DNA of 5,278 bases. Origin: Nitrosomonadales bacterium (lineage in GTDB: Bacteria > Pseudomonadota > Gammaproteobacteria > Burkholderiales > Nitrosomonadaceae). The position numbers and the translations under genes were made by a program. The notes below the pieces were generated by a model. That model made no database searches and was not told where the DNA came from. It worked only from the letters and a program-made list of their open reading frames with translations. Positions within the stretch are counted from its first letter, which is position 1, and every line of letters starts with the position of its first letter. The stretch spans positions 1 to 5,278 of the forward strand of contig SPBV01000129.1 in assembly GCA_004525885.1 (NCBI GenBank). Direction: 5' to 3'. This document shows, in pieces, positions 1 to 5,278 of this stretch.

Positions 1-513
1 GTCCAAAGTGGCCACCGTATAGGTAATTATCAGGAAGCGGCAAAATTATTTTGATTTGCCGTAGGCAATGGGAATGCAGACGCGAGATTCGCCTTTGGTT
101 CAATGTATACGGGCGTATTTTCAGACTATCAAGAAGCTGTTAAATGGTGTCGTTTGGCTGCCGCACAGGGGCATCGCGCTAATTGGTCTTGGTATAATTT
201 ATGAACGGTGAGGCTATATAGTCAGGGCATACGTCGAGACTATCATGAGGCTGTAAAATGGTATCACTTAGAAGTAGAGAGGGGAAGCTCTGGCGCGCAA
301 GCTAACTTTGGCATAATGTATCTCCTGGGATTTGGAGTTTCAAAGAATCTTACTCGCGCTAATATGTAGCTAGATTTAGCAGCGGGAAAATAGATTGGTT
401 TGGCACAGCAGGGTCGAACTGAGGCAGCTGAAGAAATGTTATCCTCTCAAATTTTCAGGGCACAGAAAATGGCAAATGATTGTAAATCTCGTAATTACAA
501 AAACTGTGATTAG
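1..513 (+). pseudogene. Decayed Sel1-repeat (TPR-like) protein gene, 3' portion
   Basis: Frame 1 reads as a Sel1-like repeat protein up to a final TAG at 511-513, but it is broken by TGA at 52-54, TGA at 202-204, TAG at 367-369 and TAG at 391-393. Recognisable repeat pieces are NYQEAAKLF (codons 9-17), DYQEAVKWCRLAAAQG (42-57), DYHEAVKWYHLEVERG (80-95) and QANFGIMYLLGFGV (100-113). The tail, with AQKMANDCKSRNYKNC, resembles the usual C-terminus of these proteins. The conserved tyrosines fall 33 and then 38 codons apart, against about 36 in the family, so small in-frame indels may also have occurred. There is no frameshift. The stops sit where Sel1 proteins usually carry Arg, Gly and Trp, each one substitution away (CGA, GGA, TGG). 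Intact Sel1 proteins are adaptor-like solenoids, often exported; the 5' end and any signal peptide lie outside the window. Using both TGA and TAG argues against recoding. I am confident of the family and of the broken state. Confidence 0.85.
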
Positions 514-551
514 AACATGAGGTATTCGTATTAATCACTGTATGTTTACTT

Positions 552-599
552 AGTTGTAGAAGGGCTTATTTTTGCAACTATGTCGCCTCTTTATAGTTG
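552..599. repeat. Two overlapping, mutually exclusive hairpins in the convergent spacer
   Basis: The 119-base spacer between the Sel1 remnant and the end of usp (514-632) has no gene. The arm AGTTGTA (552-558) can pair with TGCAACT (573-579) using one G-U pair. CAACTAT (575-581) pairs perfectly with ATAGTTG (593-599). The two stems share bases 575-579, so only one can form at a time. The position between converging genes suits a transcription end, but the stems are AU-rich and no clear U-tract follows on either strand. A functional intrinsic terminator is therefore doubtful. Confidence 0.3.
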
Positions 600-632
600 G
601 GGTGCTATTTTGGCATGATGTAGAGTTTTAGC

Positions 633-1088
633 CTATGTTTCTTCACGGTCAGTTGGTTTGATGGTAAGCACTGCGCAAGGAGAATGTCTGACGACATATT
701 CTGCGACGCTTCCAAGGGCAAGGCGATTCCATCCAGTATAGCCGTGTGTACCAACAACAAGTAAATCGGCCTCGAGCTCAGTAGCAATTCGGATTATTTC
801 AGGGCCAGGATGGCCTTCGGCAAAAATAGTATCAGCTTTTACATGGAAGGAATCGGCTAATTTATTGAGCATGTCTTTTCCTCGCTGCCTGGTTTTTACA
901 AGATCTTCTTCTTGTTCCTCTTTTTTTGCTTTTTTGTACACTGTGCCTATCGATCTTGGGTTAAATACGTGTAGAGCTTTGAGATCTGCACTGTAAGTTT
1001 GGGCCAACAATAGTGCGTGATAACTAGCATCTCTAGAAGCTTCTGAAAAATCCGTTGCTAAAATGATCTTTCGGATCAGTGGTTCCAT
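633..1088 (-). CDS. Universal stress protein, UspA family, single domain (151 aa)
   Basis: This is a single-domain Usp protein of usual family length (about 140-160 aa), a cytoplasmic alpha/beta nucleotide-binding fold. The N-terminus IRKIILATDFSEAS carries the first beta strand and the conserved Asp (D13) that contacts adenine nucleotide in ATP-binding members. The C-terminal half has VVGTHG (111-116) and GS (126-127), an exact fit to the ATP-binding pattern G-x2-G-x9-G-(S/T). It ends with the typical strand SPCAVLTIKP. A charged Lys/Glu-rich stretch at 52-62 lies where family members vary. The frame is open back to an ATG at 1128-1130 (165 aa), but I chose the ATG at 1086-1088. A strong AAGGAGG sits six bases before it, and the 14 extra residues do not look like Usp. 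By family knowledge it helps survival under stress or growth arrest. The exact role cannot be read from sequence. It is transcribed alone or downstream of ridA. Confidence 0.92.
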   Translation of the reverse strand: MEPLIRKIILATDFSEASRDASYHALLLAQTYSADLKALHVFNPRSIGTVYKKAKKEEQEEDLVKTRQRGKDMLNKLADSFHVKADTIFAEGHPGPEIIRIATELEADLLVVGTHGYTGWNRLALGSVAEYVVRHSPCAVLTIKPTDREET

Positions 1089-1094
1089 TAAAGT

Positions 1095-1101
1095 CCTCCT
1101 T
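1095..1101 (-). promoter_or_regulatory. Shine-Dalgarno of the usp gene
   Basis: The minus strand reads AAGGAGG, followed by a six-base gap to the ATG at 1086-1088. This near-consensus site decides the start in favour of the 151-residue protein over the longer frame starting at 1130. Confidence 0.8.
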
Positions 1102-1195
1102 AGTAAATTACGTGTGCTTCCAGTAATCATAAACGCGAGATTCCATGTCCGTCAAATATTAAAAGCCCACTACACCCCCTTGTAGCCTAAAAAGG

Positions 1196-1225
1196 CTTAT
1201 GTAAAAGTATCTTAAACACAGTCAA
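1196..1225 (-). promoter_or_regulatory. Candidate sigma70-type promoter for usp
   Basis: On the minus strand TTGACT (1220-1225) matches the -35 consensus at five of six positions. Downstream are CATAAG (1196-1201, 18-base spacer, four of six to -10) or TACATA (1198-1203, 16-base spacer, three of six). This would give a leader of about 100 bases before the usp start. A small stem AGCCT-AAAA-AGGCT (1184-1197) lies at the predicted transcript start. The rest of the 181-base spacer (1089-1269) has no gene. The -35 is convincing and the -10 is weak. Confidence 0.35.
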
Positions 1226-1269
1226 CAATTTACGGTGTGCTCGGCAAAGAAGCCGTTACTTATTTAAAA

Positions 1270-1659
1270 TCAACCTCCAGTTGCGCGGCGAGCTGTTACT
1301 TCAATTTCAATCCGCATACGAGGATCAGATAGGCCAGCAGATATCATCATTGCTGCAGGTTTAACCTCACCGAAATATTTACGTAGAGTTGGCCAGCAAT
1401 CTGGAAAATCTGCAGCATTGGGTAGTACGTAGGTTACCCGAACAACGTTTTGCATACTTGCCCCAACCTTAGTCAGGGTTTCCTGAATATTTTTAAGGCA
1501 TTGTTCAGTCTGCTCTACTAAGTCATCAGAAATAGTCATCTTACTGTAATCAAACCCAGTTGTACCCGAGACGAAGATCCAGTTTCCATCTACTACAGCA
1601 CGTGAATAACCAATCTCTTGTTCAAACGTAGAACCGGAACTTATTAGTTGGCGCGACAT
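1270..1659 (-). CDS. RidA (YjgF/YER057c/UK114) family protein lacking the catalytic Arg (129 aa)
   Basis: The length and the motifs SRAVVDGNWIFVSGTTGFDY (19-38), QCLKNIQETL (53-62) and the final RIEIEVTARR (116-125) identify a RidA-family protein, normally a cytoplasmic trimer with active sites between subunits. Classical RidA hydrolyses reactive enamines and imines such as 2-aminoacrylate, using an Arg (R105 in E. coli) in a PAR motif. Here the ungapped match to that region reads PAAMMISAG, with Ala103 at the Arg position. The protein therefore probably belongs to one of the Rid subfamilies that lack imine deaminase activity, and its substrate is unknown. The frame is open to an ATG at 1669-1671, giving four more residues. 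The ATG at 1657-1659 is chosen because GGAGGG lies just before it; the upstream ATG overlaps that site. A near-perfect -10 and two inverted repeats precede the gene, suggesting its own regulated promoter. Confidence 0.9.
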   Translation of the reverse strand: MSRQLISSGSTFEQEIGYSRAVVDGNWIFVSGTTGFDYSKMTISDDLVEQTEQCLKNIQETLTKVGASMQNVVRVTYVLPNAADFPDCWPTLRKYFGEVKPAAMMISAGLSDPRMRIEIEVTARRATGG

Positions 1660-1663
1660 AGAG

Positions 1664-1669
1664 CCCTCC
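1664..1669 (-). promoter_or_regulatory. Shine-Dalgarno of the ridA-family gene
   Basis: The minus strand reads GGAGGG followed by CTCT and the ATG at 1657-1659. The longer-frame ATG (1669-1671) overlaps this site by one base and has only AU-rich palindromic sequence upstream, so the internal ATG is the likely start. Confidence 0.75.
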
Positions 1670-1671
1670 AT

Positions 1672-1693
1672 ATTTATAAAATATTTTATAAAT
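1672..1693. repeat. Perfect 22-bp AT-only palindrome upstream of ridA
   Basis: The arms ATTTATAAAAT (1672-1682) and ATTTTATAAAT (1683-1693) are exact reverse complements with no spacer. The site lies directly before the ridA Shine-Dalgarno and within the predicted 5' untranslated region. It could be a regulator site, or simply an AT-rich sequence that is prone to symmetry. The perfect 11-bp arms make chance less likely but do not exclude it. Confidence 0.55.
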
Positions 1694-1714
1694 GACTAGT
1701 TAATTAGTCATTTA
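1689..1714. promoter_or_regulatory. Inverted repeat, candidate operator of ridA
   Basis: The perfect 10-bp arms TAAATGACTA (1689-1698) and TAGTCATTTA (1705-1714) flank the six-base centre GTTAAT. The -10 hexamer at 1727-1732 ends 12 bases before it, so the repeat would lie just downstream of the transcript start, where a bound repressor would block transcription. The TGACTA...TAGTCA core looks like the dyads bound by dimeric helix-turn-helix repressors such as the TetR family. No regulator gene is in the window, so this assignment is inference. Confidence 0.5.
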
Positions 1715-1726
1715 AGATTTAATGAA

Positions 1727-1732
1727 ATTATA
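1727..1732 (-). promoter_or_regulatory. Candidate -10 element of ridA
   Basis: The minus strand shows a perfect TATAAT. A start near 1720 would give a leader of about 60 bases that carries both inverted repeats. No good -35 hexamer lies 16-18 bases upstream (the best choices match only two of six), so the promoter may need an activator or may be weak. Confidence 0.4.
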
Positions 1733-1778
1733 GTCTGATAACAGGACCTCATATAAGCTAAGCAGATTATGCTTTCAC

Positions 1779-2816
1779 TCACTGATTGTAGAGTTTCTTC
1801 CAATAAGTAGTTCCTACAAAACTTGACCCACCAGTGATAGCCGTTAGACCAATTATCCGATATACACAACCTCGTGTGATTTTTACCTGTTGATCTGGAT
1901 TTAACAAACTCGGTGAGTTTTTCACCAGCTTTAGCGTTTCACCACCAAACAAAATAGGCCACATACAGGCAAGACGTAGTCTTATTTCGGACTGTGGGAT
2001 GGCCATCGTATATTTCCACCCTTGGTCTAGATAATCCATAGCTTGCTGAATAAGCTGATTTAATATGGGTTGAAACGAAGACCAAGACTCGGGCTGAAGG
2101 ATGTCATCCGTAGTAAGTCCTGCGGTTTTCAATAATGAAATTGGAATATAACAGCGGCCACGCCTCAGATCCTTAGCTACATCCTTGACGATGTTAGTCA
2201 GTTGTAGTCCCTTGCCAAAGTTTATACCGACATTACTCATTTGTTTTACATCCCAGTGTCTCAACGAAGATAGGTGAGCACACATAAGGTTAGTCCAGTA
2301 TTCTCCTACACATCCAGCAACATAATAGATGTAACGATCAAGATCTTCTGTGGTCTCCAGTGACTGCGGATGCTTGGCCGTGCCGACCTGAAACACTTGC
2401 AGGTCCATTTCCATTCCCTTGGTAAGAGTTGTCATGAGATGACAGATACGAGCCCGATCAGGAAACTCACATTCAAGATACGCTCGGAAACAATCATCTA
2501 ACCGCTCAAGGAGAATTCGCTCAGCTGGAAGCGCTTGATGGGAGACTAAAGCGACTTGAATAGATTGTACTATCTGCCAATCTATAGTATCCAGAGTAAA
2601 AAGTTTCTGAAAATTTTTCAGATGATAGATGCGTTCAGACTGCTCGATCAAATCGGTATCGGTAATAGTGTCAGCTGCACGGGCAAAAAGATAGGCAAGT
2701 CCCACTTGAGTACGTACTGATGCCGGTAACACTGCAAGAGTAAAATAAAACGACCGGGATACTTGGGATAGAAGATCTCCGAGGAGATACGATTTGGTGG
2801 CGCGAGAAAAGTTCAC
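1779..2816 (-). CDS. Squalene/phytoene synthase family protein (345 aa)
   Basis: This belongs to the all-alpha trans-isoprenyl diphosphate head-to-head synthases, which join two farnesyl (or geranylgeranyl) diphosphates into squalene (or phytoene). Visible signatures are SRSFYFTLAVLP (20-31), the first Asp-rich motif DTITD (49-53), YYVAGCVGEYWTNL (164-177) and the second Asp-rich motif QLTNIVKDVAKDLRRGRCYIP (205-225, with D212 and D216). Both motifs bind Mg2+-diphosphate and both are intact. At 345 residues it is longer than the hopanoid HpnC/HpnD pair (about 280-300) and close to one-enzyme bacterial squalene synthase types. The sequence alone does not settle squalene versus phytoene. The start is GTG at 2814-2816. 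The next upstream in-frame stop is inside metG and no other start codon lies between. No Shine-Dalgarno is visible, but the metG stop is only 14 bases upstream, so it is probably co-transcribed with metG and perhaps translated by reinitiation. Confidence 0.87.
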   Translation of the reverse strand: MNFSRATKSYLLGDLLSQVSRSFYFTLAVLPASVRTQVGLAYLFARAADTITDTDLIEQSERIYHLKNFQKLFTLDTIDWQIVQSIQVALVSHQALPAERILLERLDDCFRAYLECEFPDRARICHLMTTLTKGMEMDLQVFQVGTAKHPQSLETTEDLDRYIYYVAGCVGEYWTNLMCAHLSSLRHWDVKQMSNVGINFGKGLQLTNIVKDVAKDLRRGRCYIPISLLKTAGLTTDDILQPESWSSFQPILNQLIQQAMDYLDQGWKYTMAIPQSEIRLRLACMWPILFGGETLKLVKNSPSLLNPDQQVKITRGCVYRIIGLTAITGGSSFVGTTYWKKLYNQ

Positions 2817-2830
2817 TGGTGTCTGTGTGG

Positions 2831-4576
2831 TTATTTGCTGGCTTCAATCATGGCATCAATTTTTTTTCGGTCAATACGAGTCATCAGATGTTTATATGCC
2901 TTGATTTGATGACCAGGCAATAATGTTTTACTTAAGTCTTTCCATTGCAAAGGCTCTACATTCAAAAAAGACTCAGCATTCTGGGCTAGCTTCGGTAAAA
3001 TTGGTTTAAGAAAAATTGTAAGGATTCTAAAGCATTCGATCGTTATGCTAGATACCAAATGCAAAGAAAGTTTTTGCTGTTCGTCATCTAATTGCTTTGC
3101 TTTGTCCCACGGTTTTTGTTGGTTCCAATATTCGTTCACTTTACCAGTAAGCGCCATAATTGTGGAGATAGCTAGGTTATAGCGGCGATTCTCCATATGT
3201 GTATGAATAAGATCTGCATTTTCTAAAAGCTCATCAATCAACCTAGCCCCACCTGTTTTAAATTGTTCCGGTCCCTGTAAAGAATCAGATTGTATAACTA
3301 GGCCAGATATATCAGTTACTCGATAATTAAAATAATTGACCAAGAAGCCAGCTACACGGCTGGCAATGTTGATGTATTTTCCAACTAAATCGCTATTTAC
3401 CCGAGCTGTAAAATCATCGAAATTAAGGTCAATATCCTCCATCGTCCCATTTAATTTTGCTGCGTAGTAATAGCGCAGATATTCAGGGTCCAGTCCCTGT
3501 TTCAAATAATTTTCTGCTGTAATGAATGTGCCTCTTGACTTGCTCATTTTTTCACCATTTATGGTGAGGAAGCCATGGGAAAAAATTTTGGTGGGTGTGC
3601 GGTAACCGGAATTCTCCAACATTGCTGGCCAAAATAACGCATGAAAATAGAGGATATCCTTGCCAATAAAGTGATAAAGTTCGGTGGTAGAACCTTTTTT
3701 CCAAAATTCGTCAAAATTAATATTACGTTGATTACACAAATTTTTGAAACTACCCATGTAGCCGATCGGCGCATCTAGCCATACATAAAAATATTTACCT
3801 GATGCATTAGGTATTTCAAACCCAAAGTATGGAGCATCTCGTGAAATGTCCCAGTCAGAGAGGTTGCTTTGCTCTGACTCTCCTAACCATTCTCTCATTT
3901 TGTTAGCAGCCTCAGGTTGCAGGTGATTTTCTTCACGTGTCCAATGCCTCAGAAAGCTTATGCAACGGTTATCAGATAGTTTGAAAAAGAAATGTTCCGA
4001 AGTTCTCATTACTAAAGCCGCATTGGACACAGTGGAGTAAGGTTTTATCAGATCTGTAGGGGCATAAGCTGCGCCACATATTTCACAGTTATCTCCATAC
4101 TGATCTTTCGCGCTACATTTTGGGCATTCCCCTTTGATAAAACGATCCGGTAAAAATATGTTTTTGACTGAGTCGTAGAACTGTTCAATACATTGAGTGC
4201 CTATTAGGCTGGGGTCGGCAGCTTTTAGCTTTGAATAAATATCTTCCGAGTATTGACGAGTTTCTGGTGAATGTGTGGTGTAATAATTATCAAATTCGAT
4301 ATGAAAATCCGTGAAATCCCTAAGATGTTCGCTATGTACTCGGTCGATCAGCGCTTCCGGTGTAATACCTTCCTTCTCTGCGCGTAGCATAATAGGTGTC
4401 CCATGTGTATCATCCGCACACACAAAATAAATTTCATGCCCATCTCCTTCAGGAGAACACATTTTTTGGAAGCGAACCCAGATGTCAGTCTGAATATATT
4501 CCACTAGATGGCCAAGGTGAATGCTACCGTTAGCGTAGGGTAATGCAGAAGTAACTAGGATTTTTCGCTTGTTCAT
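2831..4576 (-). CDS. metG: Methionyl-tRNA synthetase, short form without C-terminal tRNA-binding domain (581 aa)
   Basis: This class Ia synthetase charges tRNA(Met) with methionine in the cytoplasm. The nucleotide-binding fold starts at once (KRKILVTSALPYANGSIHLGH), with the HIGH-type motif HLGH at 20-23. CADDTHGTPIMLRAEKEGI follows at 53-71. A four-Cys zinc knuckle, CPKC (151-154) and CEIC (164-167), lies in the connective domain. WLDAPIGY is at 266-273 and the second signature KMSKS at 343-347. An alpha-helical anticodon-binding domain, including NEYWNQQKPW (481-490), follows. The protein ends at IDAMIEASK. Many proteobacterial MetG proteins have about 670-700 residues, with an EMAPII/Trbp111-like dimerisation and tRNA-binding domain after this point; here it is absent. 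Residues 40-45 (CSPEGD) replace the usual single Arg before GHE, an apparent five-residue insertion. The Shine-Dalgarno is poor. All catalytic motifs are present, so the enzyme should be active. It is divergent from mrp and leads the pair with the prenyl synthase gene. Confidence 0.96.
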   Translation of the reverse strand: MNKRKILVTSALPYANGSIHLGHLVEYIQTDIWVRFQKMCSPEGDGHEIYFVCADDTHGTPIMLRAEKEGITPEALIDRVHSEHLRDFTDFHIEFDNYYTTHSPETRQYSEDIYSKLKAADPSLIGTQCIEQFYDSVKNIFLPDRFIKGECPKCSAKDQYGDNCEICGAAYAPTDLIKPYSTVSNAALVMRTSEHFFFKLSDNRCISFLRHWTREENHLQPEAANKMREWLGESEQSNLSDWDISRDAPYFGFEIPNASGKYFYVWLDAPIGYMGSFKNLCNQRNINFDEFWKKGSTTELYHFIGKDILYFHALFWPAMLENSGYRTPTKIFSHGFLTINGEKMSKSRGTFITAENYLKQGLDPEYLRYYYAAKLNGTMEDIDLNFDDFTARVNSDLVGKYINIASRVAGFLVNYFNYRVTDISGLVIQSDSLQGPEQFKTGGARLIDELLENADLIHTHMENRRYNLAISTIMALTGKVNEYWNQQKPWDKAKQLDDEQQKLSLHLVSSITIECFRILTIFLKPILPKLAQNAESFLNVEPLQWKDLSKTLLPGHQIKAYKHLMTRIDRKKIDAMIEASK

Positions 4577-4606
4577 TAATTATTTATTCAGACCTGGAAA
4601 ATGCAA

Positions 4607-4612
4607 ATTGTA
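4607..4612 (-). promoter_or_regulatory. metG: Candidate -10 element of metG
   Basis: The minus strand reads TACAAT, five of six to the -10 consensus. It would start transcription near 4600 and leave a leader of about 24 bases. The corresponding -35 region (TCAGAA) is poor. The leader has only a weak AGG well upstream of the ATG, so translation initiation may be Shine-Dalgarno-independent. Confidence 0.3.
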
Positions 4613-4638
4613 ACAAACTGTATGCCTTGTTCTGATAT

Positions 4639-4665
4639 TTGTTAGAATTTAAAACTTTCTACACT
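4639..4665 (+). promoter_or_regulatory. Weak candidate promoter for mrp
   Basis: TTGTTA (4639-4644) and TACACT (4660-4665, four of six) form a pair with a short 15-base spacer in the 120-base divergent metG-mrp spacer. It would leave a leader of about 25 bases. A TATAAA at 4679-4684 looks better as a hexamer but lies too near the start codon. This is a positional guess. Confidence 0.22.
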
Positions 4666-4682
4666 AATTTGTGTACTGTATA

Positions 4683-4687
4683 AAGGG
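4683..4687 (+). promoter_or_regulatory. mrp: Shine-Dalgarno of mrp
   Basis: AAGGG lies nine bases before the GTG at 4697-4699. An in-frame TGA at 4691-4693 excludes any upstream start, so GTG is the first possible initiation codon. The nearby ATG at 4690-4692 is in another frame, which closes after 18 codons. Confidence 0.6.
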
Positions 4688-4696
4688 AAATGAAAG

Positions 4697-5278
4697 GTGG
4701 CGATTTCAGAATTACAGGTACAGTCTGCTCTCAAAGAGATTATTGATCCAAACACTGGTAAAGATTATGTGACCAGCAGGGAAGTAGGCGATATTAGGAT
4801 AAGTTCCAATAATGTGTCACTTGACATTGTGTTGAGCTATCCGGCAAAAAGCTTGGTTGAGAGTATTCGTAGTCAGGTCATTGAAAAACTTAAAACGATT
4901 TCAAATATTGGTGATATAGAGGTTAATGTCACCAGTAAAATTGTTGCGCGTACAGTGCAACGCGGGGTGCAGCATATACCTGGCGTCAAGAATATTATAG
5001 CTGTGGCCTCTGGGAAGGGGGGTGTTGGTAAATCCGCCACAGCAGTCAATCTAGCGCTTGCATTGGCAGCTGAAGGTGCCTCCGTCGGGATTTTAGATGC
5101 TGATATTTATGGTCCTTCGCTGCCACAAATGTTAGGTATTAGCGGCCGACCTGAATCACTAGATGGTAAACATATGGAGCCGTTAGAAGCGCATGGTATT
5201 CAAGCTATATCTATTGGACTCTTGATTGATGTAGAAACACCTATGGTATGGCGCGGTCCAATGGTGACACAGGCGCTA
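4697..5278 (+). CDS. mrp: Mrp/ApbC Fe-S cluster carrier ATPase, N-terminal part, cut by window end
   Basis: The 194 visible codons cover roughly the first half of a protein that usually has about 350-370 residues. Residues 1-85 or so form the MIP18/DUF59 domain, beginning ISELQVQSALKEIIDPNTG. After the linker HIPGVKN comes a MinD/ParA-type P-loop ATPase domain. It has the deviant Walker A SGKGGVGKS (105-113), the Walker A'-like LDADIYGPSLPQML (133-146) and WRGPMVTQAL (185-194) at the edge. Mrp/ApbC proteins bind and transfer Fe-S clusters in the cytoplasm using ATP. The CxxC cluster-binding motif lies further on and cannot be checked. The residue after GKS is Ala where Thr or Ser is usual; the Mg-contacting Ser itself is kept. 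The start is GTG, preceded by AAGGG and by an in-frame stop two codons upstream. The gene is divergent from metG. Confidence 0.95.
   Translation, partial: MAISELQVQSALKEIIDPNTGKDYVTSREVGDIRISSNNVSLDIVLSYPAKSLVESIRSQVIEKLKTISNIGDIEVNVTSKIVARTVQRGVQHIPGVKNIIAVASGKGGVGKSATAVNLALALAAEGASVGILDADIYGPSLPQMLGISGRPESLDGKHMEPLEAHGIQAISIGLLIDVETPMVWRGPMVTQAL

Noticed and set aside
52..393. TGA/TAG recoding (selenocysteine or suppressor use) in the Sel1 frame
   Set aside because: Two different stop codons occur, no Cys/Sec-type context or SECIS-like element is seen, and intact neighbours end with TGA, TAG and TAA. Pseudogene decay is simpler.
605..787. 60-codon open frame overlapping the usp 3' end
   Set aside because: It overlaps the conserved ATP-binding end of Usp in another frame and has no recognisable protein character or start signal. 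It is a shadow of the real gene.
1089..1130. N-terminal extension of Usp from the ATG at 1128-1130
   Set aside because: The strong AAGGAGG at 1095-1101 directs initiation to the ATG at 1086-1088, and the 14 extra residues do not match the Usp fold.
80..1143. The 11-base word ACGCGAGATTC present at 80-90 and 1133-1143
   Set aside because: One shared 11-mer in about 5 kb is expected by chance. The flanks do not match, and one copy lies in a pseudogene while the other overlaps a spacer.
1242..1255. CGGC...GCCG stem after ridA as an intrinsic terminator
   Set aside because: The stem has only four pairs and no U-tract follows on the minus strand. It is too weak to call.
3559..3774. 71-codon open frame inside metG
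   Set aside because: It lies wholly within the conserved KMSKS-containing half of metG in another frame. The protein reading there is explained by MetG.

Overview
The window looks like chromosomal DNA from a moderate-to-low-GC proteobacterium. A betaproteobacterium of the Nitrosomonas/Nitrosospira type is my best guess. It rests on the style of the MetG and Mrp proteins, their back-to-back arrangement, and a bacterial squalene/phytoene synthase. It is an inference from protein character and gene order, not from a marker gene.

Layout from left to right. Positions 1-513 (+) hold the 3' part of a dead Sel1-repeat protein gene. Its reading frame is intact in phase but interrupted by four stop codons. 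Positions 514-632 are a gene-free convergent spacer with two overlapping, mutually exclusive weak hairpins. Four genes then lie on the minus strand. In transcription order they are metG (methionyl-tRNA synthetase, 4576-2831), a squalene/phytoene synthase family gene (2816-1779), a RidA-family gene (1659-1270) and a single-domain universal stress protein (1088-633). At the right edge, mrp/apbC runs on the plus strand from a GTG at 4697 and is cut by the window end after 194 codons. It is divergent from metG across a 120-base spacer.

Functional grouping: metG and the prenyl synthase gene are 14 bases apart and probably share a transcript. The ridA and usp genes each have their own spacer, a strong Shine-Dalgarno and promoter-like elements, so they are probably separate units. 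For both, the Shine-Dalgarno points to a start inside the longest open frame: 151 aa for Usp and 129 aa for RidA. Metabolically the genes are mixed: translation, isoprenoid/hopanoid or carotenoid precursor synthesis, a Rid-family protein, stress response and Fe-S cluster carrier function.

No mobile element, CRISPR array, tRNA or rRNA is visible, and I see no clear novel multi-gene system. The points most worth a second look are two overlapping inverted repeats between a perfect -10 hexamer and the ridA Shine-Dalgarno, the loss of the catalytic arginine in the RidA protein, a MetG without the C-terminal tRNA-binding domain and with a small palindrome-coded insertion near its N-terminus, and the nonsense-only decay of the Sel1 gene.
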